A stretch of 64,000 bases of DNA from Hymenoscyphus infarciens (taxonomy: Eukaryota > Ascomycota > Leotiomycetes > Helotiales > Helotiaceae), in NCBI GenBank assembly GCA_001414345.1, contig LLCB01000302.1, positions 1-64,000 of the forward strand, written 5' to 3'. The stretch's first letter is position 1; each line of letters starts with the position of its first letter. Shown here in pieces: positions 47,834 through 59,157 of this stretch. The position numbers and the translations under genes were made by a program. Under the pieces are notes generated by a model. That model did no database searches and was not told where the DNA came from. It saw only the letters and a program-made list of their open reading frames with translations.

Positions 47834-50800
47834 TAAGCTAGCTCTTAAGTAGTTACTTAGATTAGAATATTCTTTAATCTAGTCTTACTTACGTCTACTT
47901 TTATAAATACTTATAAAATAGTAAATAAAGTCCTAGCCTTTATAAAAGATAATATACTATATAACTAGTAATTATTTAATATACGCTAGAATAGTATATT
48001 AGAGCCTTATAAATAGTGTTAAAAGTGAGAAGCGAGGTATAGAAGGTTATATAGTTTAAGTAAGACAGTCTTCTAATTTTTCTACTTTTATTCTATTACT
48101 TTTACTTATACTTTTAAAAGCCCTATATCTACTACTCTATAATACTAAAAACACGCTAGAATACCTTAATATTAGTCTCCTAAATACCTAGAAGTCTAGG
48201 CTCCTTATTTTAAAGGTTTAAAGCTTAAAGTATACTCTTATTACTTTCTAGTAAACCTAGTAAGTACTCTAGAAAATCATATATCTATGCTTTCTTAAAA
48301 GCCTTTTAATAATAAGATTAAGAACTATTTATAAAAAGTAAAAGACTACTTTATAAAAGCTATAATATAAAGCTCTAATAGCTAAGAGAAGAAATAACAG
48401 TTAATTATAGAGTCTAGAAGGAAGTAAGAGGCTACTATAGAACGTTCTACTACTAACTACTCTACTCTTATTATTAAGTAAAAGAAGGATAAATTAGCTA
48501 TAACTAGAAAGTGAGCTATCTAGAAGGAAAAGGCTAAGGCTAGATAATCCTTCTTTATAAAGGCTCTTAGTAAGACTAAAATAATTAGAGTAAAAGTATA
48601 TAAGAAGAGATTTATCTCTAATAAGAAAAAGGCTAAAAGTAAGTAGTACTCTTAAATTTAGTATATACTACTAATTAGTATAGGCTCTCTAGCTTCTCCT
48701 CCTCTAACCTATAAGACGTTAAAGCCTATTCTTATTACTAAAATCTATATTTAAGTAGCCTTATATATTTATATATATATAACGAGTACTAAAGACTTCT
48801 CTACTACTAAGAGTATTCTTATAATTATATATACTTCTATAATATAACGTAGTAAGATAGTTAGAGTATAAATTAACAACGACTTTCTGTTTTAGGTACC
48901 TTACTTATCTACTAATAACTCTAAGGATCTATTTAACTTTAAATTAGTACTCTAGAATATATAAGCTAAAAGGTTCGCTATTAAGCTTCTAGAGGATATC
49001 TATTATATAATCTCTACTCCTAGTAGATAGGATCCTATTAATATACTACTTCTTACTAATAAAGTAGAAGACGTCTTTCTAGCTATAAACGTTACTATTA
49101 GAAAGAGAAAAGCTAAGTAATTAAGTACTATAGATTATAAAGAGGTAGATAATATATAAGCTCTTATATAACACTTTAATTTACTAAAAGATTCTACTAA
49201 TAAAAAGTACTATAAAGTATATATAGTATTTAATAGCTATACTAATAACAAGCTCTAATCTTCTAAAAAGAGGTAATCTATTATACTCTTATAGAATACC
49301 TAAGAGCTGCTAATTCTACTTTAACTCTTAACACTTATTAAGGTACCTAATAATAAGCCTATTATATTTAAAGATAACGCTTAGAATAAAGAAGGAGATA
49401 CTAGACCTATACTATTACTAAGAGATAGTACTAGTACTAGAGTAAGCATAATATTAGTAGACGATTTAGAATTAGACGATCTTCTAGAGATATCTATAAT
49501 TATTACCGCTTAATTAGAAGACTACTTTATAATTATCGTCGCTTATTTAGAAGAGGAAGATAATAGAGATAATAATTCTAAAGAGGGTTCTAGGAGTAAT
49601 ATAGGAAGTAAGGATATAGATATAGATATAAATATAAAGGAGGATACTAATAGCGAAGAAGTATTAACTCCGGGCTTATACTCGCCGTCGCCTCTTATAA
49701 GAGATAAGGAGAAGGAGAGCTTAATAGTACCTACTAAGTTAAATACACCGAGGAAGGTAGATAAGGTAGTATAATAATAGATAGATATAGACAAGTAAAT
49801 TATAAAGGATCTTAATACTTAATTATATATAAATATTAATACTACTATTACTAAAGGTAGACTTAAATTAATTAATAAGAAAGAGTAATTAAAACTCGAT
49901 TAAGAGCTTAATAAGAGGGTCTCTAATTCGCTCTTACCTACTCCTCTTATACCTACGAATATACTAGTAAGTAAAACAATATCTGCTACTATAATCGCTT
50001 CTATAAATAGCCTTAATTTAAAGAGAAAGAGAGGAGATACTCTCTCTTAAATAACCCTTACTAATTAACTCTCTTATACTACTAAAAAGGTTAAGATTAT
50101 ATATAGTAAGTATAATAAGAAGAGGGATAAGAAGTAAGAGTATATAGTAGTAGATACTTTAAGTATAAATACTAGGAGGATTATCTATAATATCTTAATT
50201 TTATTACTACTTTTTAGTTACTTTTTACTACCTTTACTCTTCTTTTACTCTCTTTACTAAAGTACTTAAATAATTATAATTTAAGATTATTTAAGCACTT
50301 TAAGCACTACTTTATTAATCGTATACTAATTACCTAATTAGGCTTAGCGTCTCTTACTCTTAGGTTAAATTATATCTATACTTATAGTATTAAAAGTCTT
50401 AATTATCTCTTTTCCTCTCTTATTTATTAAGTACTTATATAACGTTATTGTTTATACTAAGTATATATATTACTTTTAATAATTTATAATGTTTTAGATA
50501 ATAGATTTAAAGTTATATTATACTTATATTTAATATAGTACTAGGTAGTATATATTAATAGAGAGTAAGTAGTAAGCGATTATAATATATATATATTTAA
50601 TAGATATATATATACTATATTATCTTCTACTTTCTACCTCCGCTTATACTTAAATTTTACGATTTAAGCCTTATAATTTAAGTATTACGAATTACAAATA
50701 CTCTTACTTTAAGCTTTAAGATTACTAATTTAAGTATTTCAATTTACGTCTAAATAGCCTCTAAAAAATCTACGTTTATTAATTTACAATTTGCGATTTA

Positions 50801-50927
50801 CGATTTAGCTCTAAAGGGCTATATACTTAGAAATCTAAGCTTTATAATTTACGATTTACGATTTACGATTTACGATTTACGATTTAGTCGATTCCGACTT
50901 TTGGTACGTACGGGATGCCGTATTAGA

Positions 50928-51653
50928 GCGTCCCGTATATACTAAAAGTCGGAAACGTCGACTAAATCGTAAATCGTAAATCGCAAATCGCAAATTATAA
51001 AAGTTAAGAGATATAGTAACAAATCTTAAACTATATTATCCTATTTACTTACTCTCTTACTCTCTTGCTCTCTTACTCTCTTGCTCTCTTACTCTCTTAC
51101 TCTCTTACTCTCTTACTCTATTGCTCTCTTACTCTCTTACTCTCTTATCCTATTCTTCTATATATTATATATACTAAGAGAGTATAGGAGAGAGTTAGAG
51201 AAGAATAAGGGCAAGGTGTGAGAGGTAAGGAGGTAAGCAAACATTCCGAGGGAAGGTTTTTCCTAGCGTAGGTAAGAGGAGTTTAAAGTAAACATTCCCT
51301 CTACTCTTCCCCCTTCCCCTCTTCCCTCTTCCTCTCTCCCCTCTTCCCCTCTCCTCTCTTATCTAAAGATAATAGGAAGAAGGGGATATAAAAGTTAGGT
51401 AATAGAGAGTAAGGAGTCTATCGATAGCGAGGTAGCAGTGTTACTACTATATACGTAATACTCGTCCTCCCTCTTTATTATCTAATTAGTTGCTATAGTT
51501 AAGACTATCTAGTCTTAAAATAGAGGCGGGGAGGGGAGGGCAAAGAAGGGAGAGAACTTAAAATAAAATAAAAGATAAAAAGTAATACTTTACGATTTGC
51601 GATTTACGATTTGCGATTTAGTCGTTTCCGACTTTTGGTACATACGGGATGCC
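50928..51653. mobile_element. Short non-autonomous relative of the island transposon
   Basis: It begins GCGTCCCGTATATACTAAAA and ends ...TTTTGGTACATACGGGATGCC, the same inverted ends as the large element, again with TAAATCG-type heptamers just inside both ends. Only 726 bp separate the ends. The interior is a TCTTACTCTC-type satellite plus polypyrimidine and purine-rich stretches, with no coding capacity. It is therefore a MITE-like deletion derivative sitting directly beside the 6.9-kb copy. Confidence 0.75.
51050..51150. repeat. TCTTACTCTC / TCTTGCTCTC tandem repeat
   Basis: About ten degenerate 8-10-bp pyrimidine units differing mainly at one A/G position. It lies inside the short transposon derivative. 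Confidence 0.85.
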
Positions 51654-51758
51654 GTAGCTATATACTTAAAAATCTAAGCTTTACGATTTACGATTTACGA
51701 TTTGCGATTTGCTATTTGCGATTTAGTTAATCCGACTTTTTGGTGCATTCAGGATGCC
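51654..51758. mobile_element. Orphan right end of the same transposon family
   Basis: About 105 bases repeat the right-terminal structure: a CTATATACTT..AAATCTAAGC segment, TTTACGA/TTTGCGA heptamers, then CCGACTTTTTGG..AGGATGCC. No matching left end adjoins it, so it is a truncated or nested remnant. Its terminal GGATGCC directly abuts, and supplies the ATG of, the open frame that starts at 51754. Confidence 0.75.
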
Positions 51759-52837
51759 GTACTTGGAGACGAAGATTCAGGAATTGCAGATTGAGAAAAA
51801 GATATCTACACAAGCGTCTGCGGACTTCGTGGAGGCGAAACACCATCTTGACGTTGATGGGCATATTATTGCAGGTATCCAGCACGAGAGAGAGCTTCTC
51901 AAAAAGACAGTTGATGAAAAGACCCGAGAGATGAAGGAGGTCAGGAAAAGGTGTGAAGAGTCCCGAAGATTGTTGCAGGCAAAACTCGATGAAACACGCT
52001 CACGATTGGAGATTGTGGAGGATGAAAATAAAGCTCTTGAGGAAGAGCATGAACGATGTAAAGCAGGCTCTCGGGCCGTCGAAGAAACTCCCCCAACTGC
52101 GGAGGAGAAGAGCAAAGCGGCAAAGGAAAACGTGGTATGTAAATCAAATCCCAAATAGGCACAATCCCTAACATTCCACAGGTTTTGAGAAAACCCGTTA
52201 CAATTGCTGGCAGTATAGAAGTGGAAGGTGCACCCAAGAAGGTCGATGACAAGTTCTTTCCAATTCCCACCCTCGACTTTGATGTCACAATATTTGGCCA
52301 TTCCAGCAGAAACCTGTTTGTGACCGACAATGGAATGATCTGTTTCGACCAGGGTATCCAAAAGCCATTCGATAAAAAAGATGGTCAACAGTTGCCACAT
52401 TATGACGGCGTCCCACCGTATACTCTGTTTCCGTTCTGGACAGACTTGATGATTGCCAAAGGCGAACAGCATGGTATGTTCTATGAAATTTCAGGTGAAG
52501 AAGGATCGAGGACTCTCACGGTTGAGTGGTATGTTACGCACTACAAGCATCCGTCAAACTACTACCATTTCACCGTCCAACTTGAAGAAGCAAAGCCAAA
52601 TATCGTAACATTCAAGTACTACGACGCCGTGGACAGAGGAGAGACGTGTACTATTGGCGTTCAAGGAGACAACTGTAAGAATTTGGAATTATGACACGTA
52701 AAACTCCGAGCAGAGGCTAATTCATTCCAGCTTTCAAGATGTATTCCTACAAGCAACCAATAGTATCTCCAGGTCTTCAGTTGATCTTCGACACCAAGGC
52801 AGACACTGTGGAACATGGGCTGTTCAAACTGAAATGA
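51754..52837 (+). CDS. Coiled-coil protein with a C-terminal NIDO-like beta domain, possibly 5'-truncated
   Basis: Exons 51754-52134, 52182-52674 and 52731-52837, joined by GT-AG introns with CTAAC and CTAAT branches, give 326 residues. Residues 1-125 are a charged coiled coil (RELLKKTVDEKTREMKEV). From about 140 a compact domain follows: DVTIFGHSSRNLFVTDNGMI, then PPYTLFPFWTDLMI and LTVEWYVTHYKHPSNYYHF. This resembles the pattern of nidogen-like (NIDO) domains (a 'TNG' turn, 'PFW-D', 'tV-W') but is only a visual match. The first codon lies within a transposon end and the coiled coil starts at once, with no upstream leader, so the original 5' part may have been lost when the element inserted. 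Role unknown. Whether it is still expressed is uncertain. Confidence 0.6.
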
Positions 52838-53765
52838 GGACTCAAGAGAATTTTGCTGAGACGCAGAATAATGGGAGTTTTGTTGTGTGACATTCTGACA
52901 TTCTAAGTCAATTCTCAATTCGAACGTTGATCTTCTTGGTATTAAGATTGTGAGGTGACATAAAAGCAGCAGTAAATACTTTTAGTCCGTAGCCCTCGTT
53001 GTTCTGAATATCTAGGAGGTATCGAGCGATTACTTTAAAAACTCAGAACAGTTTAGTCCAAGATTTTTTTTAGATGAATCATGCTTGACTAGATTCTCCT
53101 AGAGAGTTAGAACAGCGAGACCCCATATCTCGACGGGAGTCCAACCCCATGTCTAGAAAACCAGAAACTCGACGCGTGACACTTGGACCCAGCTCTCACG
53201 AGGAAGTAACGAACCACCCCTCAACCCATCATAAAGCCAGAAGTGTCTTAGGGATATTGTACCTGACCTGAGGTGGTAGCTCAACCCTTTCTCGCAGTAA
53301 ACACTCCAGTTTCGTACCTGCCTACCCAGCTCATTGTTCCAGCTTTCTAGGAGACTGTAAAGTCTTGGTCTAGAAGAATTCTGAAATCTTGATAGCTTCA
53401 ATTGTCTCAAAATTTTATAGGTCAAGAACAACGAGAGTCACTGTCTCCCTCGCTCCTTCCCAGCAGCCTACAGAAAACCAGAAACTTGACGCGAGACACT
53501 TGCACTCAGCTCTCACGAGGGAGGAGCGAACTGCCTTCTCAACAGAAGCACAATGGAAAGATGTGGAAGTTACGGCTCAGAATGTTTGAGCGGTCTCATC
53601 CAGATTTTCTAAATCTAAGTGGCTTGACAGCTCCGATTTTCGGACCGAGTCGGCGCCGAGACATTCAAGCCTCACCAGCCTCATCTGAGGCCTCTCCGTA
53701 ACTTTCTTCTTCTCAACAACAATTTTGTCCAACCCCAAATATCAGAAAAAGAAGATAACGCAAAA
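52838..53765. other. Intergenic with an internal direct repeat
   Basis: No gene is supported. A segment of about 60 bases at 53153-53212 recurs at 53468-53527 (AAAACCAGAAAC, GACGCG, GACACTTG, CAGCTCTCACGAGG blocks shared). The final bases are the leader of the phosphatase gene. Confidence 0.55.
53153..53527. repeat. Direct repeat, two copies 315 bp apart
   Basis: Copy 1 at 53153-53212 and copy 2 at 53468-53527 share most positions over about 60 bases, with substitutions largely transitions. It may mark a local duplication or a degraded element end. Confidence 0.65.
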
Positions 53766-54515
53766 ATGACAAACGACCAAATATCCGTTCTATTTGTTTG
53801 CCTAGGCAACATCTGCCGATCCACAATGGCCGAGGGCATCTTCAGATCCATCGTCTCAAAACCGCCTTATCAGTCATTGATCTCTGAAATTGATTCTTGT
53901 GGTACTGGGGCTTATCATACCGGCTCAAGTCCAGACTCAAGAACGATGTCGACACTTGAGGATAATGGTATTACCGATTATGAGCATGCTGCTCGAAAGG
54001 TAGGTTGAGAATGACGTCTTGATATTCATTTGCTTATGAGTTCTTAGATCCAAACTTCGGACTTTAAAAACTTTGACTATGTCTTTGCGATGGTGAGAAT
54101 ACTTCTCTTTTGGAACAGCGAGCTTCCACTGGAAAATATGTGAAGTAACTGCTGGGTGTGAAACGAGGCTATCAGTGATTCATTTCTGGTTTCACGGACA
54201 GTTTGTTTGCAAGTCACCAGCTGACCAGCGATACTGGGTAGGATCGAGACAACCTCCGAGACCTCCAAAGAATACACGACCGATCGGGCGGTAAGGCCAA
54301 AGTGATGCTCTTCGGTGAGTTTGCAGGCAAGAAGAAGGCTGAGGAGGTGGATGATCCGTATTACGGGGCTCGCGATGGCTTTGAGATCGCCTATGAGCAA
54401 TGTATGAGGTAAGACAGTCTTACTATATCAGTTTTCATATTTCTTCTTTGCTTACTCTCACATTAGGTTCAGCCATAACTTTCTGAAGGAGGTCTTTCCA
54501 GATGTCAAACCATGA
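53766..54515 (+). CDS. LTP1: Low-molecular-weight protein tyrosine phosphatase
   Basis: Cytosolic cysteine phosphatase of the ACP1/Ltp1 family. Four exons: 53766-53999, 54048-54092 (45 nt), 54242-54408 and 54467-54515, giving 164 residues, the family's normal size. The P-loop VCLGNICRST carries nucleophile Cys12 and Arg18. Asp-Pro-Tyr-Tyr near the C-terminus (VDDPYYGARDGFEIAYEQC) supplies the general acid. The segment FDYVFAM|DRDNLRDLQRIHDR is rebuilt correctly across the third junction. Introns all carry GT..AG ends, two with CTGAC or comparable branch sites. The substrate in fungi is poorly known. It lies alone between the transposon-side gene and class I chitin synthase. Confidence 0.95.
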
Positions 54516-55955
54516 GAAAGTTAGACAAGACTGGAATTCGGATGGCATGGGGAAAATACTGGTAGAAAGCTGAAAGTAAGAGCTTTGTTTGCCACAAACT
54601 TTGTTACTTTGGAAGGTCCGACCTGAAGGGTGGGGATGAACTAAGCCTCATGGCAGCAGCGTAGCAAGGCATGAATGTTAGAGCTTGGAAGGGCAATCCT
54701 CTCTCGCCTCATGGAAAGTTTTGAGACTCGGATATCTTTAAAGGTTGGTTACCGGTACGGCCGATTTGGTTAGTATCGTGATACAGAGATGTGACTCCCG
54801 TAACCGTATTTCAAGGGTAGATAGAGGTTGAGTTCTTTAGCACAGCCTCAATATATGCAAAGCAGGTTGTGGCTGGCTGCATTAGTATTCGCACCAGTTC
54901 TTAGGTTGCGAGGTTGTGAGCCTTTCTATTCGCCTCTTTTCAACTCTCAGGCCCCTCTCCCCTCATCATGACGGTTCGCCCTGACGATCAGCGGGGACGT
55001 AGGGAAGTAGGGAAGATGTTGTTTGTTACGTTGGCAAGTCGGATTCTCTTAAGTATGGCTAGTGTCGGGATGGCTGAGGTTCTTCGGTCAGTGATTCGTG
55101 AGTTGATTCGTGTTGGTGGCGGAGAAGCTGGCTGTGCTGATTATGCTATGAATATGTCGAATCTATTTTGGGAGGTTGAAAACAAAAACCAGTTAAGTAG
55201 AAAGTAAGGTTGAAGCTTAACTTGGTTTCCTGCACGCTGCAAGCACTCTGAAAAGTTGAAGCCTTTCACGAGGGAGAAGGATCGGTGCGGATCGGATCTG
55301 ATTGGGATCAACTCTACACGAGGTTTGACGGGGGTATGATGCTTTGTCTACCCACACCCACACTTGCACTTGCCCCACACTTCTCTAGCAAACAACAAAC
55401 ACTTGACCTCGAAATCGGATTGTCAACTCAACGCTACCACCCGACATCTCGAAATATAATAATAATTCGAGATATCTACATCCCAACGTCATCCATTATC
55501 TCTCGGGCTATTAATCTGATCTTGCCGGTTTGGGTCCCTGTCTGAAACGTCACCCATCTGCTTGGCAGAATCAGCAGGAGAAACACGATCCCTGTGGTAA
55601 CGGAAAAGCTGCAGGAGCAGCCACGGCGCCAGACTTTTCCTGAAACGAGGCTACTAGGGGCGACTCTTCTCCAGCAGGCCATCCGCAGTTAATTTTGGTC
55701 CATATCGCATCGCATTATCGAGGTGCAAAGGACTGCTCCAGGACCCTTCCCTTCCCTTCCTCCCAACCCAAATCCCTCGCAAACCCCAAACTCCAGACGA
55801 CACAAGCTCGATTACCGAAAAGAAGCGCACTGAGGGGCATCGTCAGTGACATCAAGATCCAGCAGCAGCCACAGAGCGCATTCATTCCTCCTCCGCCTCC
55901 TCTGGGAATCCAACTCCATCAAAGCACCCCACTCCCCTTTGGGACATCTCAAACC
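54516..55955. other. Intergenic, promoter of class I chitin synthase
   Basis: 1.4 kb without a supported gene. The short plus frame at 54968-55207 has no recognised features. The C/A-rich stretch 55740-55950 is probably the leader of the downstream chitin synthase gene. Confidence 0.5.
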
Positions 55956-58900
55956 ATGTCATATAATCGACTAGGTAAGTCCCTTAGAATCACGGCAATT
56001 CATTTATCTGTCTGAAGCCCCCCATCTCGGTGAATGTTTCGAGGGAATTGTCAAATTATTATCCCAAGTCTCCCTCTTTTCTCCTTCAAAATAACGAAGG
56101 GAATAATCTTGGAGCGGCACAGTCATCCCTCGAACATCCTGAAAAGTTCAGGAGCTTAGCAAACATAACTCTTGCGCGTCAACAACTCTCTAACATCTCT
56201 TCCATCTACAGATCAACCCGGCCAAGGCCATCAAGACGAATACTACGATATGGCGCAACATCCAGGTCGAACACCGTCGCCAGGCGATCCAAGACATCAC
56301 GGATATCAATTGGAGGATCCAACACCTTCATATGGAGGCAGACCCGGCGGTTCTCCTGCTCCTCCTCACAATCTCGAAATTCCAATGGGCCCCGGGAGAT
56401 ACGGAGCACCAAGTGATCGGTTGCAGGCTCAACCTACTGTAAGTCCATATGGCGACTGAGATGTTTGATTAAATCGCCGAATATACGCTAATACAGTTCG
56501 GAAACAGTACTCGGTTGAGAACATTAACAACTCATATGGACATAATGAGGAATTTGAACAACATAACCCCCTCGATCCGAGCCACAACTACCAGCAAGAT
56601 TATGCTCTAAATCCCCAGCAACATCACGATGCCTACTATCAACCTCCCTACCAACCAAACCCAGCCGAGGGGCACCCCTCAGGATATCAAGCTGGTCAAA
56701 ACCAACCAGGATATTTTGATGATGACGACCACCGGCCTATACTCCAGTCAGACACTAGTTATGGACCAGATTCACACGCGATGGAAGAAGAATACAAAGA
56801 TTATGATGGAGCTGGGGGGATTTCTCCGTCGACGACCACCCCATTGCCTGGCCCGGGAATCAGGAGATTCAAGACCGTCAAGGAAGTACAATTATTCAAT
56901 GGCAATCTCGTCCTCGATTGCCCGATCCCTCCCAAGCTTCTGAATATGGTTCCACACGCCCAGGCACCAGAGCGAGATGAGTTCACACATATGCGATATA
57001 CAGCAGCAACATGCGACCCCGGAGAGTTTTTGGAGGAGCGATTTACTTTACGACAGAAGCTTTTTGCGAAGCCTCGGCATACTGAACTCTTTATCGTGGT
57101 TACCATGTACAACGAAGATGATGTTTTGTTTGCCCGAACGATGAGTGGAGTTTTCAAAAATATTGAATATATGTGTTCACGGAAAGACAGTAAAACATGG
57201 GGAAAGGATGCTTGGAAAAAAATTGTGGTCTGTGTTGTTAGCGATGGTCGTGCTAAGATCAACCCTAGAACAAGAGCAGTATTGGCAGGAATGGGTGTTT
57301 ACCAAGATGGTATCGCAAAACAAAAGGTCAATGGCAAGGACGTCACAGCCCATATTTACGAATATACAACCCAGGTATCGATAGGAGTCAAGAAAGACAT
57401 TGTCGAGTTACGGCCAAAGCAGCAACCAGTCCAGATGCTGTTCTGTTTGAAGGAAAAGAATCAGAAGAAGATCAACTCCCACAGATGGTTTTTCCAAGCA
57501 TTCGGTCGGGTTCTGGATCCAAACATTTGTGTTTTGCTCGATGCAGGTACCAAGCCAGGAAAGGACTCAATTTACCAGCTATGGAAAGCTTTCGACTTGG
57601 AGCCCATGTGCGCAGGAGCCTGCGGAGAGATCAAGGCTATGTTGGGACCCGGAGGAAAGAATTTAATCAACCCCCTGGTTGCAACCCAGAACTTCGAGTA
57701 CAAAATGAGTAATATCCTCGATAAACCACTGGAATCTGCATTCGGTTTCATCTCGGTTTTACCGGGAGCCTTTTCAGCATATCGTTATATTGCTCTTCAA
57801 AACGACAAAGCCGGAAATGGGCCTCTGGAAAAGTACTTTGCTGGAGAAAAGATGCACGGTGCTAACGCTGGTATCTTTACAGCCAATATGTATCTTGCAG
57901 AGGATCGTATCCTCTGTTTCGAGCTGGTTTCGAAGCGAAATTGCCACTGGATTCTTCAATACGTCAAATCTGCCACGGGAGAAACCGATGTCCCTGATCA
58001 AATGGCTGAACTGATTTTGCAACGACGAAGATGGTTGAACGGTAGTTTCTTTGCCGCAGTCTACGCCTTGGCCCATTTCTACCAAATATTTCGAAGCGGT
58101 CACAGCTTTCTGCGCAAACTTATGTTCTTGACTGAGTTTACATATCAGACCATTAACATGATCTTTGCGTGGTTCCAACTCGGTAACTTCTTTCTGGTTT
58201 TCCACATCTTGACCAAATCGCTTGGTGGTTCCGACCTTCTAGGCAATGTTGGTGTTATTCTTGGAGTCGTCTTCGAATGGTTATACGGTGTTACACTGCT
58301 CACCTGTTTCGTTTTGGCTCTTGGAAATCGACCTCAAGGATCAAATAGAGCCTATATGGCAATGGTTTATTTCTGGGCTATCATCATGCTGTAAGTTTAC
58401 TCTCGTTTTCTGTCTTTAAACGGTTTACTAATTGACATTCTCAAGGTATTTGATGTTTGCTTCGATATTCATTACCGTAAAGTCGATCCAGTCGGAAGTT
58501 GCAGACCATCAGTTTAGTGTCAGCGACATATTCAAGAACAAAATCTTCTACACTCTGATCATCTCGCTCGCATCGACGTACCTCCTCTGGTTTATCTCCT
58601 CGTTCCTCTTTTTCGATCCATGGCACATGTTCACCTCATTCGTCCAATACCTTCTTCTCACACCAACCTACATTAACATTCTCAACGTTTACGCTTTCTG
58701 TAATACCCATGATATCACTTGGGGAACCAAAGGAGACGACAAGGCCGAGAAATTGCCCTCGGCAACTCTCAAACCTGGTGGAAAAGTCGATGTCAATATT
58801 CCAACGGACGATGGCGATCTCAACGCTCAGTACGAAGCAGAAATGCGAAAGATTGTCAGTAAGGCCCCTGAAGAGAAGCGGGAAGTATCTGCTAGCGAGG

Positions 58901-59157
58901 TGCAGGAAGATTACTACAAGGGATTCCGATCTCGTGTCGTCATCTTCTGGCTTCTTTGCAACTTTGGGCTCGTGGCTACGGTTCTCAGCACAGCTGGTCT
59001 TTCCAGACTAAGCACCGCTACCGACCAGGACGCTCAAGAGACTAAGAAATCAGATATCTATATGGCCGTTGTGCTGTGGTCTGTGGCTGGCCTTTCGCTA
59101 TTCAAGTTCATTGGGGCAATGTGGTTCTTGATTGTCAGGATGTTCCGAGGTGTTTAG
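55956..59157 (+). CDS. chsC: Class I chitin synthase
   Basis: Division-1 chitin synthase, 946 residues. Four exons: 55956-55974 (19 nt, MSYNRL plus one base), 56212-56438, 56508-58390 and 58446-59157. The 237-nt first intron has a CTAAC branch and TACAG acceptor, and the tiny exon is supported by the MSYNRL start shared with homologues. A disordered Gln/Pro/Tyr-rich N-terminus (about 200 residues) is followed by [20 protein letters not shown] and the catalytic domain. Key residues: [13 protein letters not shown] (547-549) and QRRRWLNGS (QRRRW 587-591). The C-terminal membrane helices include [24 protein letters not shown] and a final [14 protein letters not shown]. Stretches such as [21 protein letters not shown] and [20 protein letters not shown] place it in class I rather than II or III. 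The symbol follows A. nidulans usage. It lies about 21 kb downstream of the class III gene, on the same strand. Confidence 0.93.

Larger units (their letters stand above)
44047..50919. mobile_element. RIP-degraded terminal-inverted-repeat DNA transposon
   Basis: About 6.9 kb bounded by inverted ends. The left end reads GGGCGTCCTG...ACCAAAAGTCGG (44047-44077). The right end, as reverse complement, reads GGCATCCCG...ACCAAAAGTCGG (to 50919). Inside each end are arrays of the heptamer TAAATCG, and both sides share an AGCTTAGATTTCTAAGTATA segment and a TCTAAAAAATCTACG-like segment in inverted order. The interior is extremely AT-rich, CA and TG dinucleotides are nearly absent while TA abounds, and every frame is broken. 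This is the signature of saturated RIP. The transposase family cannot be read from the ruined frames. Nested repeats inside (44608-44984, 47475-47833) suggest further insertions. Confidence 0.8.

Noticed and set aside
49543..49794. 83-codon minus-strand frame inside the transposon island
   Set aside because: Low-complexity Ser/Leu/Ile translation of RIP-mutated AT-rich DNA.
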